Shown here piece by piece: positions 24,299-32,554 of a DNA stretch of 64,000 bases. Position numbers and translations under genes: made by a program. The notes below the pieces were generated by a model that had not been told where the DNA came from, did not search any database, and saw only the letters and a program-made list of their open reading frames with translations. This DNA is from Cyanobium_A sp965662115 (lineage in GTDB: Bacteria > Cyanobacteriota > Cyanobacteriia > PCC-6307 > Cyanobiaceae), in contig CBFIGH010000013.1 of NCBI GenBank assembly GCA_965662115.1, forward strand, positions 17,387-81,386, written 5' to 3'. How positions within the stretch are numbered: position 1 is the stretch's first letter; each line of letters begins with the position of its first letter.

Positions 24299-26623
24299 TC
24301 AGGCCTCGCCCAGCACTGCAATGGGTGTAAACGGATCGGTGGGTGTAAACGGATCGGTGTCCTCGTGGGAGGCTGCGTCGTCAAGCTCCTCACCGTCTGG
24401 CAGCACGACGGCCAGATCAATCTGATGGCGCAGCACATCGACCTTCTGGATTTCCACGTCCACCTGATCGCCCAGCATGTAGGTCCGGCGGTTCTTGCGT
24501 CCCACCAGTCGGTTTTGACGTGATCGGTATTCGTACCAATCGTCCTTGAGCGAGCTGACGTGCACCAGGCCCTCCACCTGGGAAGGAGGCACTTCCACGA
24601 AGAAGCCGTAGCTCTGCACGCCGCTGATCACCCCGGGAAGCACCTGCCCCACCAGCGGTTCTGCCTGACGTGCCTGCAGCATGGCCAGGAGGTCAGCCTG
24701 GAGCTCACTCAGGAAGCGCCGCCGGCCGACCAACCGTTGCACCAGACCCTGGTCCAGGGCCTTTTGGTAGGGGCTCAGCTGGCTTGGGGCCAACAGGGGC
24801 CAATCGATCGTGCCCAGACAGGCATCAGAGGCCAGATCCACGCTCGTCTTGTGACGCACGCTGGGCCGATCCTTGCCTTCGGTCAGCAGCAGCACCAGTT
24901 GCTGCTGGTTCCAAAGATCGGCGTAGTGGAGTGTCGGGCAGCACCAGGGAGCCATGGCGGCCCCTTCCTCGATCAACCCCGTCAACGCGTGGGGCCCAGG
25001 CCTGTCACTGAGCAGCATGGGTTTGAGGATGGCCTTGAGTTGTTGTTGCAGGGCCCGACTGCGGTCGGTGCCGGCAAAGGCCATGGCCAGTTCTGCGGCG
25101 CTGGCATTGCCTTCCTCCCCCAATTCGAGCGGGAGGTCGAGGGCCAGGGCGGCGCGGGCCACGTCGTTGAGATCACTGTCCTCGGCACTGGCGTTGGTGG
25201 TGAAAATCGCCGGCAGGCCGAGTCCAGCCAGATGCTGGCCAAGGGCCCGTTCGGCCAGAAGCACGGCTTCGCGCAGCACGGCAAGGGGTTGGTGATCCTC
25301 CAGCGTGACCAGCCAGCCCTCCAGGGGCTGGTCTGGACCCGGCACGGCCAGATCCCCCAGGCTGTCAATGGCGGGTTGGGGCAAGTTGAGGTCCAGGGAG
25401 CCGTTGGCCTGGCGCTGTTGGCGCAGCAGGCCGGTCAGGCTGATCAGTTGTTCGAGGCAGGGCAGCTGATCCTTGAGGCCCTTGAGGGCTGCGGGCAGGG
25501 TGCGGCTCTTGGGTTTGCGTTCGGCCAGGGCGCTGAGGGCGTCTGGCCCTGCGCTGGCCACCGGCTTGATCAGGCTGCGGCTGAAGCGGTAGTGCTCGAG
25601 CTGGCCTTGGGGGTTGAGCTCCAGGGCCACCGACAGGGCTGCCTGGGTCTCGCCCACCTTGAAGGCGCTGGCCTTGACCAGGGCTGAACTGAGCAGGGGC
25701 AACCACTGGTGCCCGACGCAGAGGGCATCGGCCTGGTCCCGTAGCCAGAGGTCTAGGGCGCCGCCTGGCGTGTAGCGCTCGCTGATCGCCGGGGTGTGGA
25801 GCCAGAGGGTCCAGCCCCCGTCCCGTTGCTCCAGGCCCAAGGCCGGCAACCCGGGAGCCTCCTTGCCATGCCAGGGTTCCAGCAGCAGGGTCGCCTGGCC
25901 GGTGAGGTCGGTGCGGTCCTTGCTCGCCAGGGCTTTGAGGGTGGCCCGGGGAGACGGGGCCCTGCTGTGCAGCCGGTGTTTGGTCAGCAGCAGGTCGAGA
26001 TCGGCGGCCTCACCGCCATTCACCAGCAGGCTGCGGGCCACATGGCCCTGGGGGCCGAACTGGCCCACCGGGTAGCGATCCACCAGAACCTCGACCACCG
26101 AGGTTTGTTCGCCTTCGAGATGGCAGGCATCGCTGGCGGGCAGTTCGACGGCGGTCAGCAGCCGGTCGTCAAGCGGTGTGGCCACCAACCGATCCTCCAG
26201 CTGCTCCACTTGGGCCAGCAGGGATGGGGTGTGACGTTCCAAAATGCACTGCACCCCCCCCTCGGGAGAGCGGCGGCGCCCCCCTTCTCTGGTCACCTTC
26301 ACCAGGACCCGATCCCCATTCCAGGCGTGATTGAGTTGGTGGTCACGGATGTAAATGTCTTCGCCGCCGTCTTCCCGCAGGGCGAAGCAGAAGCCCTTGC
26401 TGCTGCAGCGCAGCCGGGCCGCAATCAGTTCGGGATCAACAAGCCTGGCCACGCCAGCCTCCTGCACCGTGATCAGGCCAAGCTTGCTGAGGCCCTCCAG
26501 GCCGATCTGCAGGTGCAGCTTCTCGGCCTTTTGGCTGAGCCCCAGGGCTTTTTCCAGCTTTGCCAGTGGCAGGGCTTCATCGGCTGGAAGTTGGTCGAGC
26601 AGGTCGGCGACCGTGAACTTCAT
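24299..26623 (-). CDS. RNase R-like RNB-domain protein lacking catalytic residues
   Basis: 774 residues. Architecture follows RNase R: winged helix (1-60), cold-shock domain (GFCFALREDGGEDIYIRD, 77-94), a second OB region, RNB region (about 235-650), S1 domain (655-740; GVISGVQSYGFFVEVP) and a short acidic tail with a six-residue repeat (TDPFTP twice). In active enzymes the RNB centre reads D-x-x-x-x-R-D-F-D-D-A; here the matching place is LLLEPWHGKEAPGLPALGL (246-264). The C-terminal TSPIRRYPD-type motif is CCPTLHYADL (561-570), without arginines. It probably binds RNA but does not cleave like RNase II/R. It heads the minus-strand run. Confidence 0.8.
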   Translation of the reverse strand: MKFTVADLLDQLPADEALPLAKLEKALGLSQKAEKLHLQIGLEGLSKLGLITVQEAGVARLVDPELIAARLRCSSKGFCFALREDGGEDIYIRDHQLNHAWNGDRVLVKVTREGGRRRSPEGGVQCILERHTPSLLAQVEQLEDRLVATPLDDRLLTAVELPASDACHLEGEQTSVVEVLVDRYPVGQFGPQGHVARSLLVNGGEAADLDLLLTKHRLHSRAPSPRATLKALASKDRTDLTGQATLLLEPWHGKEAPGLPALGLEQRDGGWTLWLHTPAISERYTPGGALDLWLRDQADALCVGHQWLPLLSSALVKASAFKVGETQAALSVALELNPQGQLEHYRFSRSLIKPVASAGPDALSALAERKPKSRTLPAALKGLKDQLPCLEQLISLTGLLRQQRQANGSLDLNLPQPAIDSLGDLAVPGPDQPLEGWLVTLEDHQPLAVLREAVLLAERALGQHLAGLGLPAIFTTNASAEDSDLNDVARAALALDLPLELGEEGNASAAELAMAFAGTDRSRALQQQLKAILKPMLLSDRPGPHALTGLIEEGAAMAPWCCPTLHYADLWNQQQLVLLLTEGKDRPSVRHKTSVDLASDACLGTIDWPLLAPSQLSPYQKALDQGLVQRLVGRRRFLSELQADLLAMLQARQAEPLVGQVLPGVISGVQSYGFFVEVPPSQVEGLVHVSSLKDDWYEYRSRQNRLVGRKNRRTYMLGDQVDVEIQKVDVLRHQIDLAVVLPDGEELDDAASHEDTDPFTPTDPFTPIAVLGEA
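24323..24358. repeat. 18-bp tandem duplication in the RNB gene
   Basis: GGGTGTAAACGGATCGGT occurs at 24323-24340 and 24341-24358. It encodes the repeated TDPFTP near the C-terminus of the RNB protein. Being a multiple of three it keeps the frame. Confidence 0.92.
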
Positions 26624-26757
26624 GGGTGAGAGGGTTGGTTGGGAAGACCCACCTCAGCAATCCTCCAGCAATGGGCTGTGCTGGATCGGGGTGGTAGGTC
26701 GGGCTGGTTGAAGGTGGGCTGGGCTCGAAGCGATGCCCACAACCACCAATTTGAATT
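26624..26757. other. Intergenic region
   Basis: 134 bp between the RNB gene start and the stop of the upstream GDT1-type gene, both on the minus strand. It should contain the promoter of the long run ending at fmt. I could not identify a convincing -35/-10 pair. Confidence 0.4.
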
Positions 26758-27060
26758 CTAGTCGGCGGGCTGGCCGTCACCCTCTGGTGTTCCAGAACGC
26801 TGGATCAGGCGCACCCCAATCACCAGAAAGCCGAGGGAGGCGGCCAGTTGCAAGGCATTGGTGGGGATCACCGCAGAGAGGGAGCCACCCGCCGCTGCAC
26901 CGAGCAGGCTGGCCAGCACCAGGGCCGCTGAACTCCCGGCAAACACTGCCCCTGGGCGGCTGGAGGTGCCGCTGATGCTCACAATGGCCAGTTGGGTCTT
27001 ATCGCCCAGCTCGGCCAGGAAGACGGTGGCAAAGGTGGAGGCAAGCAGGGCGAGGGGCAT
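26758..27060 (-). CDS. Half-size TMEM165/GDT1 (UPF0016) cation exporter, second of a pair
   Basis: 100 residues with three hydrophobic segments. The single family motif ELGDKTQLA lies near residue 16. In full-length GDT1/Mnx proteins two such motifs in one chain form the Mn/Ca transport site; here each motif is on its own small protein, so a heterodimer with the upstream gene is likely. It starts 13 bp after that gene's stop. Cyanobacterial relatives export manganese and protect photosynthesis from Mn excess. Confidence 0.87.
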   Translation of the reverse strand: MPLALLASTFATVFLAELGDKTQLAIVSISGTSSRPGAVFAGSSAALVLASLLGAAAGGSLSAVIPTNALQLAASLGFLVIGVRLIQRSGTPEGDGQPAD

Positions 27061-27073
27061 GGCTTCAACCTGA

Positions 27074-27454
27074 TCAGCTGAGGGGCAGGTCTGGGGAGGC
27101 TGGCACCAGACCCAGCACGGCCTGACGGCCCAGCCAGAGGCCTAGGGCCACCATCAGGATGCCGCCCAGGCGCTCCAGTTGCTGGGGGGGCATCAAGCGG
27201 GCCAGCCAGCGTCCCAGCAGCACACCCACCAAGCTGGAACTGATCAGGGCCAGGGAGGCGCCGATGAAGACCACCACGGGACGACCCGATTGGGCCGACA
27301 ACAGCAGGGCCGCCAACTGGGTTTTGTCGCCGAGCTCGGCCAGAAAGACCGTGGTGAAGGTGGTCAGAAAGGCTGCGCCCCAGCTGCCTGCATGGCTGGC
27401 GGGCGGGGTTGCGGCGTCCGGCCCGGGATTCTGCTCGGGTTCGCTGCTCATCAA
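27074..27454 (-). CDS. Half-size TMEM165/GDT1 (UPF0016) cation exporter, first of a pair
   Basis: 126 residues: a polar N-terminus of about 25 residues, then three helices. The motif FLAELGDKTQLAALLL sits near residue 40. Partner of the following gene, with which it should build one Mn2+/Ca2+:H+ antiporter. Its ATG overlaps the stop of the upstream YkgJ-type gene (ATGA). Confidence 0.88.
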   Translation of the reverse strand: MMSSEPEQNPGPDAATPPASHAGSWGAAFLTTFTTVFLAELGDKTQLAALLLSAQSGRPVVVFIGASLALISSSLVGVLLGRWLARLMPPQQLERLGGILMVALGLWLGRQAVLGLVPASPDLPLS

Positions 27455-27819
27455 CGGGTTCGAATGGCGCGGAGGAAGCGAGCCATCACCCTGCCACGGC
27501 CGCCGTATTCACTGCGGATCTGCTGTTTGCAGCAGTCGATGGCCAGCCTGTCGCCGGCGCCGGGATCCTCGGCCGAGCCGAACAGCTCGATCAGATGGGC
27601 AACGTTGCAGAAGTCGGGCCGATCGGCGTAGATGCGGCAGTTGCGGGCTCCGGTGTTGAAGTGAATGCACCAGCCATCTGCCCCCACCATCGCCAGGTAG
27701 TGCTCCTGTTGGCTGGGGCTGAGTGCCGCGATGGCTTCCTGCCGCAGGCTCGGATCGAGTCGGCAGCAGGCTCCACAGCCGCGAATGCAACTCCAGCAGC
27801 CATCCCCGTCACGACCCAT
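27451..27819 (-). CDS. YkgJ-family cysteine-cluster protein
   Basis: 122 residues from the ATG at 27819; an in-frame start at 27831 adds four. Cysteines are concentrated at the N-terminus (CWSCIRGCGACCRLDP), then CIHF, NCRIYADRPDFC and DCC, the zinc- or iron-sulfur-binding pattern of the family. The biochemical role is unknown. It is coupled by a four-base overlap to the GDT1-type pair, so a link to metal homeostasis is possible. Confidence 0.85.
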   Translation of the reverse strand: MGRDGDGCWSCIRGCGACCRLDPSLRQEAIAALSPSQQEHYLAMVGADGWCIHFNTGARNCRIYADRPDFCNVAHLIELFGSAEDPGAGDRLAIDCCKQQIRSEYGGRGRVMARFLRAIRTR

Positions 27820-27885
27820 CGGCCTGGCCAACGCCTTCCATTGCTCATCCCATTGCTACAGCTTTCGTCAGCCCGTGAGGCCCTG

Positions 27886-27904
27886 CTGTGACAAGCCATC
27901 ACAG
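27886..27904. promoter_or_regulatory. CRP/FNR-like palindrome between ykgJ-type gene and psb30
   Basis: CTGTGA and TCACAG form perfect 6-bp arms around seven bases. CRP-type sites have TGTGA-N6-TCACA; the spacer here is one base longer. It lies about 80 bp before psb30 and 67 bp before the divergent YkgJ-type gene. Regulator unknown. Confidence 0.35.
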
Positions 27905-27981
27905 AGAGCCTGCTCGGCCCTCAGGGCGTTGCATCCGCCATTAGCCTCTGCCCAAGTGACTTGAATCCAAGCGGGGACTCC

Positions 27982-28089
27982 ATGGGCATCGACTTTCACC
28001 TGATTGCCAATTTTGCTGCCCTGGCCCTGATCACCCTGGCTGGCCCAGCTGTGATTTTCGTCCTCTTTTACCGCCGCGGCGCCCTCTGA
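27982..28089 (+). CDS. psb30: Photosystem II subunit Psb30 (Ycf12)
   Basis: 35 residues: MGIDFHLIANFAALALITLA, then GPAVIFVLFYRRGAL. This is the characteristic picocyanobacterial Psb30 sequence, a single transmembrane helix with a basic C-terminal end. It is a peripheral low-molecular-weight subunit of photosystem II near cytochrome b559 that stabilises the complex. It is monocistronic: upstream is the divergent YkgJ gene and downstream the convergent ClC gene. Confidence 0.93.
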   Translation: MGIDFHLIANFAALALITLAGPAVIFVLFYRRGAL

Positions 28090-28097
28090 GCTTTTCT

Positions 28098-28121
28098 GTG
28101 TCAGTTGGTGGTGTCAGTTGG
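28098..28121. repeat. 11-bp direct repeat with 13-bp period
   Basis: GTGTCAGTTGG occurs at 28098-28108 and 28111-28121, in the short gap between psb30 and the convergent ClC gene. Confidence 0.85.
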
Positions 28122-28134
28122 CGGCCGATGTCCA

Positions 28135-29478
28135 TCATTGGAACCTGGCCTCCAGCTGCTCCCCATTGCGCCCCAGCTTCCAGAGGGCGTGGTAGATCGG
28201 CTCAGGTTGGATCTTGCGTCCAACAGCCGCGCCAATCACCCCGCTGAGCAGCAGACCGAAGAGCCACTGTTGGTCGCCGGCCATGCGCAGGGCAAACAGC
28301 ACCGTCATCAACGGGAGCTGGGTGGCACCGGCCAAACTCGAGGCGATTCCCAGGGCCAGGCCCAATTGGGCATCCCCTCCCAGGATTTCCAGGCTGCCAC
28401 TGCCGAACAGGGCGCCGATTGCAAAGGCCGGGTCAATCAAGCCGCCGGGAATCCCAGCCGCCAGGGCCAGCACCGGTGCCCCGATCCGGGCGACCAGCAG
28501 CAGCAGCCAGCCAACCAAGCTGATCGGAGAGCCTGGAACGGGCAAGCTTCCCTGGCCATCAAGCAGCTGGACCATCAGTGCTTCGCCATCGCCACCACTC
28601 CAGCCACCGCTGGCCACGGCGATCAGGCCAAGGGCCAGGCCAAGCCCGAGCCCCCAGGCCAGGGGCCTGCGACGCACCCGCTGGCGCAGCAGTGCCGTGG
28701 ACTGCAGCAGAATTCGGCTGAATAGGCCCCCGAGCAGCCCCCCGCCGACCCCGAGAGGCAGGGCCCAGAGCAGTTGCTGCCATTCAGGTTTGAGGGTTTG
28801 GACCAGCCCGAGGGTGAACAGGGGGATCCCGTCGAGATTGCTCACCAGGGCAGCGGCGCTGCACACCACAGCCGCAGGCCAGAGCACCGACGTTTGGAAA
28901 CGGCCGGTGAGCTCCTCGAACACAAACACCGTGCCCATCAGGGGGCTGTTAAAGCCCCCAGCTAGGCCGGCTCCCGCGCCGATCGCCATCAGGGACTGGG
29001 CGCTGATCCCTGCCAGCAGGCGGGGAAAGCGCTGGCGCAGGGCGTGGGCGACGGCCGCTCCCACCTGCACGACAGGGCCCTCCCGGCCCAGGGGCAGCAA
29101 GGCCAGGCTCGCCACACTCCAGAGGGCCAGCCGGGCCACCGTTGCAAACGGGGCCATCATCCGGGCGGCCTGCCCGGGATTGTCGAGGCTTTCAATCGTC
29201 TGGGGAATGCCCGAGCCGGCTCCGCGCGCCAACCGCCCCGCCTGGAGCATCAGCAGCAGGGGCATGACCCCAATCGGTGCCAGGGCGATGGCCAGGCTGC
29301 TCAGTTGCCAGCTTTGATTGTTGAATCCCGGCAGCTGGTGGAGCAGCAGGTCCTGGCCATGGTCGACCAGGTTGAGGGGCCAACAGGCCAGGCCCACCAG
29401 GAGGCCCAGCAGAAGCAGCCCCAGCAGGGTGCGCAGTTGGGATCGTTGCAGGGGAAAGGAGATCGGTTTGGCGCTCAT
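28135..29478 (-). CDS. ClC-family chloride channel/transporter
   Basis: 447 residues with ten or more helices. Selectivity motifs are GAGSGIPQ and GREGPVVQVGAAV; the latter contains the gating glutamate found in both channels and Cl-/H+ exchangers. The third pore motif region GIPGGLIDPAFAIGALFG is also present. No C-terminal CBS domains. It probably exchanges chloride for protons at the plasma or thylakoid membrane. Its ATG overlaps the recJ stop (ATGA). Confidence 0.93.
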   Translation of the reverse strand: MSAKPISFPLQRSQLRTLLGLLLLGLLVGLACWPLNLVDHGQDLLLHQLPGFNNQSWQLSSLAIALAPIGVMPLLLMLQAGRLARGAGSGIPQTIESLDNPGQAARMMAPFATVARLALWSVASLALLPLGREGPVVQVGAAVAHALRQRFPRLLAGISAQSLMAIGAGAGLAGGFNSPLMGTVFVFEELTGRFQTSVLWPAAVVCSAAALVSNLDGIPLFTLGLVQTLKPEWQQLLWALPLGVGGGLLGGLFSRILLQSTALLRQRVRRRPLAWGLGLGLALGLIAVASGGWSGGDGEALMVQLLDGQGSLPVPGSPISLVGWLLLLVARIGAPVLALAAGIPGGLIDPAFAIGALFGSGSLEILGGDAQLGLALGIASSLAGATQLPLMTVLFALRMAGDQQWLFGLLLSGVIGAAVGRKIQPEPIYHALWKLGRNGEQLEARFQ

Positions 29479-31379
29479 GCGACCAAGCCCAGGGCGATGG
29501 CCGCATCCTGCATCAAGGTGCGGACATAGGGGTGGGCGTGATCTGAAGCCAGATCACTGCACAGTTCATCCCCGGCCGCATTGCGCACCACCAAACCAGA
29601 ACCGCGGCGACGGCACCAATAGGTGCGATTCCGACGCTGCAACACCACCTCCCCTTCGCCGCCAGCTCCGGTATGACTGGCCCGCAGGCCGACCAGCTCA
29701 AGTTGGAGGCGCTCCTCGCCCTGCCATTGGTCCAACCTCAGCCGGTAGGCCACATCCACCCTGGCTGGCAGGGTTGCTGAACCCTGCCAGCGCCAGCCCA
29801 TGGCCCGTAAGCGATGCTCGCCCTGGGCCAACTCCAGCTGGAGGTGACCACCGCGTAGCAGCTTCTGGGTGACCACCTGGCAGCCCCGGCTCCAGAACAC
29901 CGGGTCTGGATGGCCGATCCCGAAGGGTTCGAGCCGCTGCAGTTGGCGGTGGAAGTCGCGGTCAATTTCGCTGAGGGCCAGCAGGGCTTCAGGCTCCACC
30001 GGGGCACCGCTGCCGGTTTGTTGCAGCCAGGTCTGGGCGAGTCCATCGAGCTCGGCGTGCAGGGCCGCCACCTGGCCAGCGCGCACGGTGAAGCCTCCGG
30101 CCGCAGGATGGCCGCCAAAGCGCTCGAGCAGGGCAGCACAGTGCTGGAGCGCTTGGTCGACCGCAAACCCACGCGGTGCCCGTACCGAGGCCCGCAGGCG
30201 GCCATTGCCCTCTCCGGCCAACAGGGCGGCCGGTAGGCCAAAACGCTCCACCAGCCTGGCGGCCACAATCCCAATCACGCCATGGTGCCAATGGTTCTGC
30301 GCCAGGAGAAGGAAGGCTGGCCGGCGAGGCCCATCGGCCTCGAGCAAGGCCAAGGCCTCCGCCTCAATGGCGCTGCAGAGGTCCCGTCGCTGGCGGTTCA
30401 GGGCCTCGCAGTCCCGCGCCAGGGCCAGGGCCCGAGCGGGATCATCCGTGGTCAGCAGCTCCACCACGCGTTGGGGATCACCCAGCCGACCTACCGCGTT
30501 GATGCGAGGGGCGATCTGAAAGCCAACGGCCTGGGCATTGAGGGGCGCTTCGCCGATGCCCGCCAGCTGTTGCAGGGCCTGGAGGCCCAGCAGGGGGCTC
30601 TGGCCGAGCTCCGGCAAGCCATCGATCAACCAGCGCCGGTTGACGCCCACCAGCGGTGCCATGTCGGCGATGGTGCCGATGCAGAAGAGATCGAGGGCAA
30701 TCTTGAGACCATCGGCCCGTTTCAAGCTCTGGCACAGGGCCGAGGCCAGCACGTAGGCCAGGCCCACCCCGGCCAGACCGCGGTAGGGGGAGGCCGTCGG
30801 GGTGCGCAGGGGATGCAACAGGGCCAGGTGGGGCGGCAGCGGCTCCGGAATCGTGTGGTGGTCGGTGATGATCGCCTCGATGCCGAGCGTCTCGGCCCGC
30901 TCCAGGGCTTCGATGGCCGAGACGCCGTTGTCAACGGTGACCAACAGGGCGACCCCCTGCTCGGCCAACCGCTCAACCATGGCAGCGTTGAGGCCATAGC
31001 CGTCATCCATGCGGCTCGGAATGGCCGCGATCGGCCGTGCGCCCAGTCTCTGCAAAACCCCGACCAGCAGGGCGGTGCTGGTCATGCCATCGGCGTCGTA
31101 ATCGCCGCAGATGGCCACCTTCTCAGCCTGCTTGCAGGCCCGCTTGAGCCGGGTCACGGCCTTGCTCAGGTCGGGAAAATGGCGGCTGGCCGGCGGGGCG
31201 CCTGGCGGATCGAGCAGGGTCTCGATCAGGGCCGGGCTGTCAAAGCCCCGTCTCGCCAACACGGCCAACAGGGGCTGGGGTAGGGGGTTGGCTTCAGGCA
31301 CCTGGGTCAGGGCGTCGGGCGCCAGGGGGGCCGGCAGTTGCCAGCGTTGCTCTTCAAGGGCAGGCAGCAACGAGAGCAC
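29475..31379 (-). CDS. recJ: Single-stranded-DNA-specific exonuclease RecJ
   Basis: 634 residues from the GTG at 31379 (a TTG at 31385 is also possible); longer frames run into the divergent gene. DHH phosphoesterase motifs: ICGDYDADGMTSTALLVG, VTVDNGVSA, ITDHHTIPEPLPP, and the DHHA1 block ERFGGHPAAGGFTV. An OB domain closes the protein. It degrades single-stranded DNA 5' to 3' in recombination, mismatch and base-excision repair. The ClC gene follows with a four-base overlap. Confidence 0.95.
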   Translation of the reverse strand: MLSLLPALEEQRWQLPAPLAPDALTQVPEANPLPQPLLAVLARRGFDSPALIETLLDPPGAPPASRHFPDLSKAVTRLKRACKQAEKVAICGDYDADGMTSTALLVGVLQRLGARPIAAIPSRMDDGYGLNAAMVERLAEQGVALLVTVDNGVSAIEALERAETLGIEAIITDHHTIPEPLPPHLALLHPLRTPTASPYRGLAGVGLAYVLASALCQSLKRADGLKIALDLFCIGTIADMAPLVGVNRRWLIDGLPELGQSPLLGLQALQQLAGIGEAPLNAQAVGFQIAPRINAVGRLGDPQRVVELLTTDDPARALALARDCEALNRQRRDLCSAIEAEALALLEADGPRRPAFLLLAQNHWHHGVIGIVAARLVERFGLPAALLAGEGNGRLRASVRAPRGFAVDQALQHCAALLERFGGHPAAGGFTVRAGQVAALHAELDGLAQTWLQQTGSGAPVEPEALLALSEIDRDFHRQLQRLEPFGIGHPDPVFWSRGCQVVTQKLLRGGHLQLELAQGEHRLRAMGWRWQGSATLPARVDVAYRLRLDQWQGEERLQLELVGLRASHTGAGGEGEVVLQRRNRTYWCRRRGSGLVVRNAAGDELCSDLASDHAHPYVRTLMQDAAIALGLVA

Positions 31380-31457
31380 GTACAAGCTGCGGCCATTGTG
31401 CTGGCCATGCCGCCTGGATGCACCCCTTAACCTTGCCCAACCTCGTGTTGCGGCTGG

Positions 31458-32210
31458 ATGGCCTTGCGGACCCTGCTCTGGGATGTGGATGGCACCCTGG
31501 CGGAGACCGAGCACCATGGCCATCGCCTCGCCTTTAACCGGGCCTTTGCAGAGGCGGGGGTGCCCTTGCATTGGGATGGGGCCCGTTACGGCGCGTTGCT
31601 GCGCATCAGCGGCGGCCATGAACGCCTGGCCTTTGCCCTCGCTGAGCTGCAAGGCTCCGCGCCCGATCCAGCCCTGGTCGCCGAACTGCAAGCCCGCAAG
31701 CAGACCCATTACGCCTCACTGCTGGCTTCAGGGGAGCTGGGGCTCAGGCCCGGAGTGGACGAGCTGATCAGGGAGGCCGCTGCTGCCGGCTTAGCCCAAG
31801 CCATTGTCACCACCAGCGCTCGCCAGGCCGTCGCAGCCCTGGCCGAGCACCTGCTGGGAAGCCTGAGCGATTGCTTCAGCGTCTGGGTGTGCGGTGAGGA
31901 TGTGGCGCGCAAAAAGCCCGATTGCCAGGCCTACCGGCGCGCCCTGCAGCTGCTGGATCTGAGCGCTGATCAGGCCCTGGCGCTTGAGGATTCCGCCCAT
32001 GGCCTTGATGCCGCAGCCGGGGCCGGTTTGGCCTGTTTGGTAACCCTGAGCCACTACGGGCAGAGCGAGCCCCTGGAGCGCTTCGCCCGGGCCCGGGCCG
32101 TGGTCAGCGAGCTCGGCCCGGAAGTGTCGGTGTTGCGGGGGCCGACTTGTCATGCTGGGCAGGTCACGCTCTCCTATCTCCAAAACCTGCTGGAGGCTGC
32201 CCCGCTGTGA
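31458..32210 (+). CDS. HAD-superfamily hydrolase, CbbY-like
   Basis: 250 residues. HAD motifs: DVDGTLAETEHHGHR (motif I, nucleophile Asp near 9), IVTTSAR (motif II Thr/Ser), KKPDCQAY (motif III Lys) and LEDSAHGLDAA (motif IV). The cap insert follows motif I as in subfamily IA. CbbY-type enzymes dephosphorylate sugar phosphates such as xylulose 1,5-bisphosphate, a Rubisco inhibitor. A role in Rubisco metabolite repair is plausible but unproven. Divergent from recJ, with 78 bp between starts. Confidence 0.88.
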   Translation: MALRTLLWDVDGTLAETEHHGHRLAFNRAFAEAGVPLHWDGARYGALLRISGGHERLAFALAELQGSAPDPALVAELQARKQTHYASLLASGELGLRPGVDELIREAAAAGLAQAIVTTSARQAVAALAEHLLGSLSDCFSVWVCGEDVARKKPDCQAYRRALQLLDLSADQALALEDSAHGLDAAAGAGLACLVTLSHYGQSEPLERFARARAVVSELGPEVSVLRGPTCHAGQVTLSYLQNLLEAAPL

Positions 32211-32554
32211 CCCGCCTCCCCCTCCAGCGCACCCGCTTCAACCGGGCCCTTGAGCGGCTGGGCTCCCTGCTGTTGGGCAACCTGCGCGGCAACTGGCGTT
32301 ACCGCAGCAGCGTGGTTCTGGCCCTGTTGTTGGGCTTCTACGCAGCCAGCAATGTCACCTCCTTCGTGTTGGTGCAGATTCCCGGAGGCCGGCCGATGGC
32401 CGTTGTGCTGATGGTGCTGCTGGTGGAGGTGATGGTCCGGCTGCGGGGCCGGCTGGTGCCAGCCCAGCCAGGCCTGGGCTGGGTGGTGGCCGACAACCTG
32501 CGCATGGGCGCCGTCTACGCCGTGGTGCTTGAAGCCTTCAAACTCGGCACGTGA
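32207..32554 (+). CDS. DUF565 (Ycf20-like) membrane protein
   Basis: 115 residues; the GTG at 32207 overlaps the HAD stop (GTGA). The N-terminal RFNRALERLGSLLLGNL and RGNWRYRSSVVLALLLGFY are diagnostic of DUF565/Ycf20, with three hydrophobic segments. Plant and algal relatives affect non-photochemical quenching; the mechanism is unknown. Confidence 0.88.
   Translation: MTRLPLQRTRFNRALERLGSLLLGNLRGNWRYRSSVVLALLLGFYAASNVTSFVLVQIPGGRPMAVVLMVLLVEVMVRLRGRLVPAQPGLGWVVADNLRMGAVYAVVLEAFKLGT

Noticed and set aside
24299..26623. Calling this gene rnr (active RNase R)
   Set aside because: The domain order fits, but the catalytic Asp and Arg motifs are missing, so the symbol would suggest an activity that the sequence does not support.
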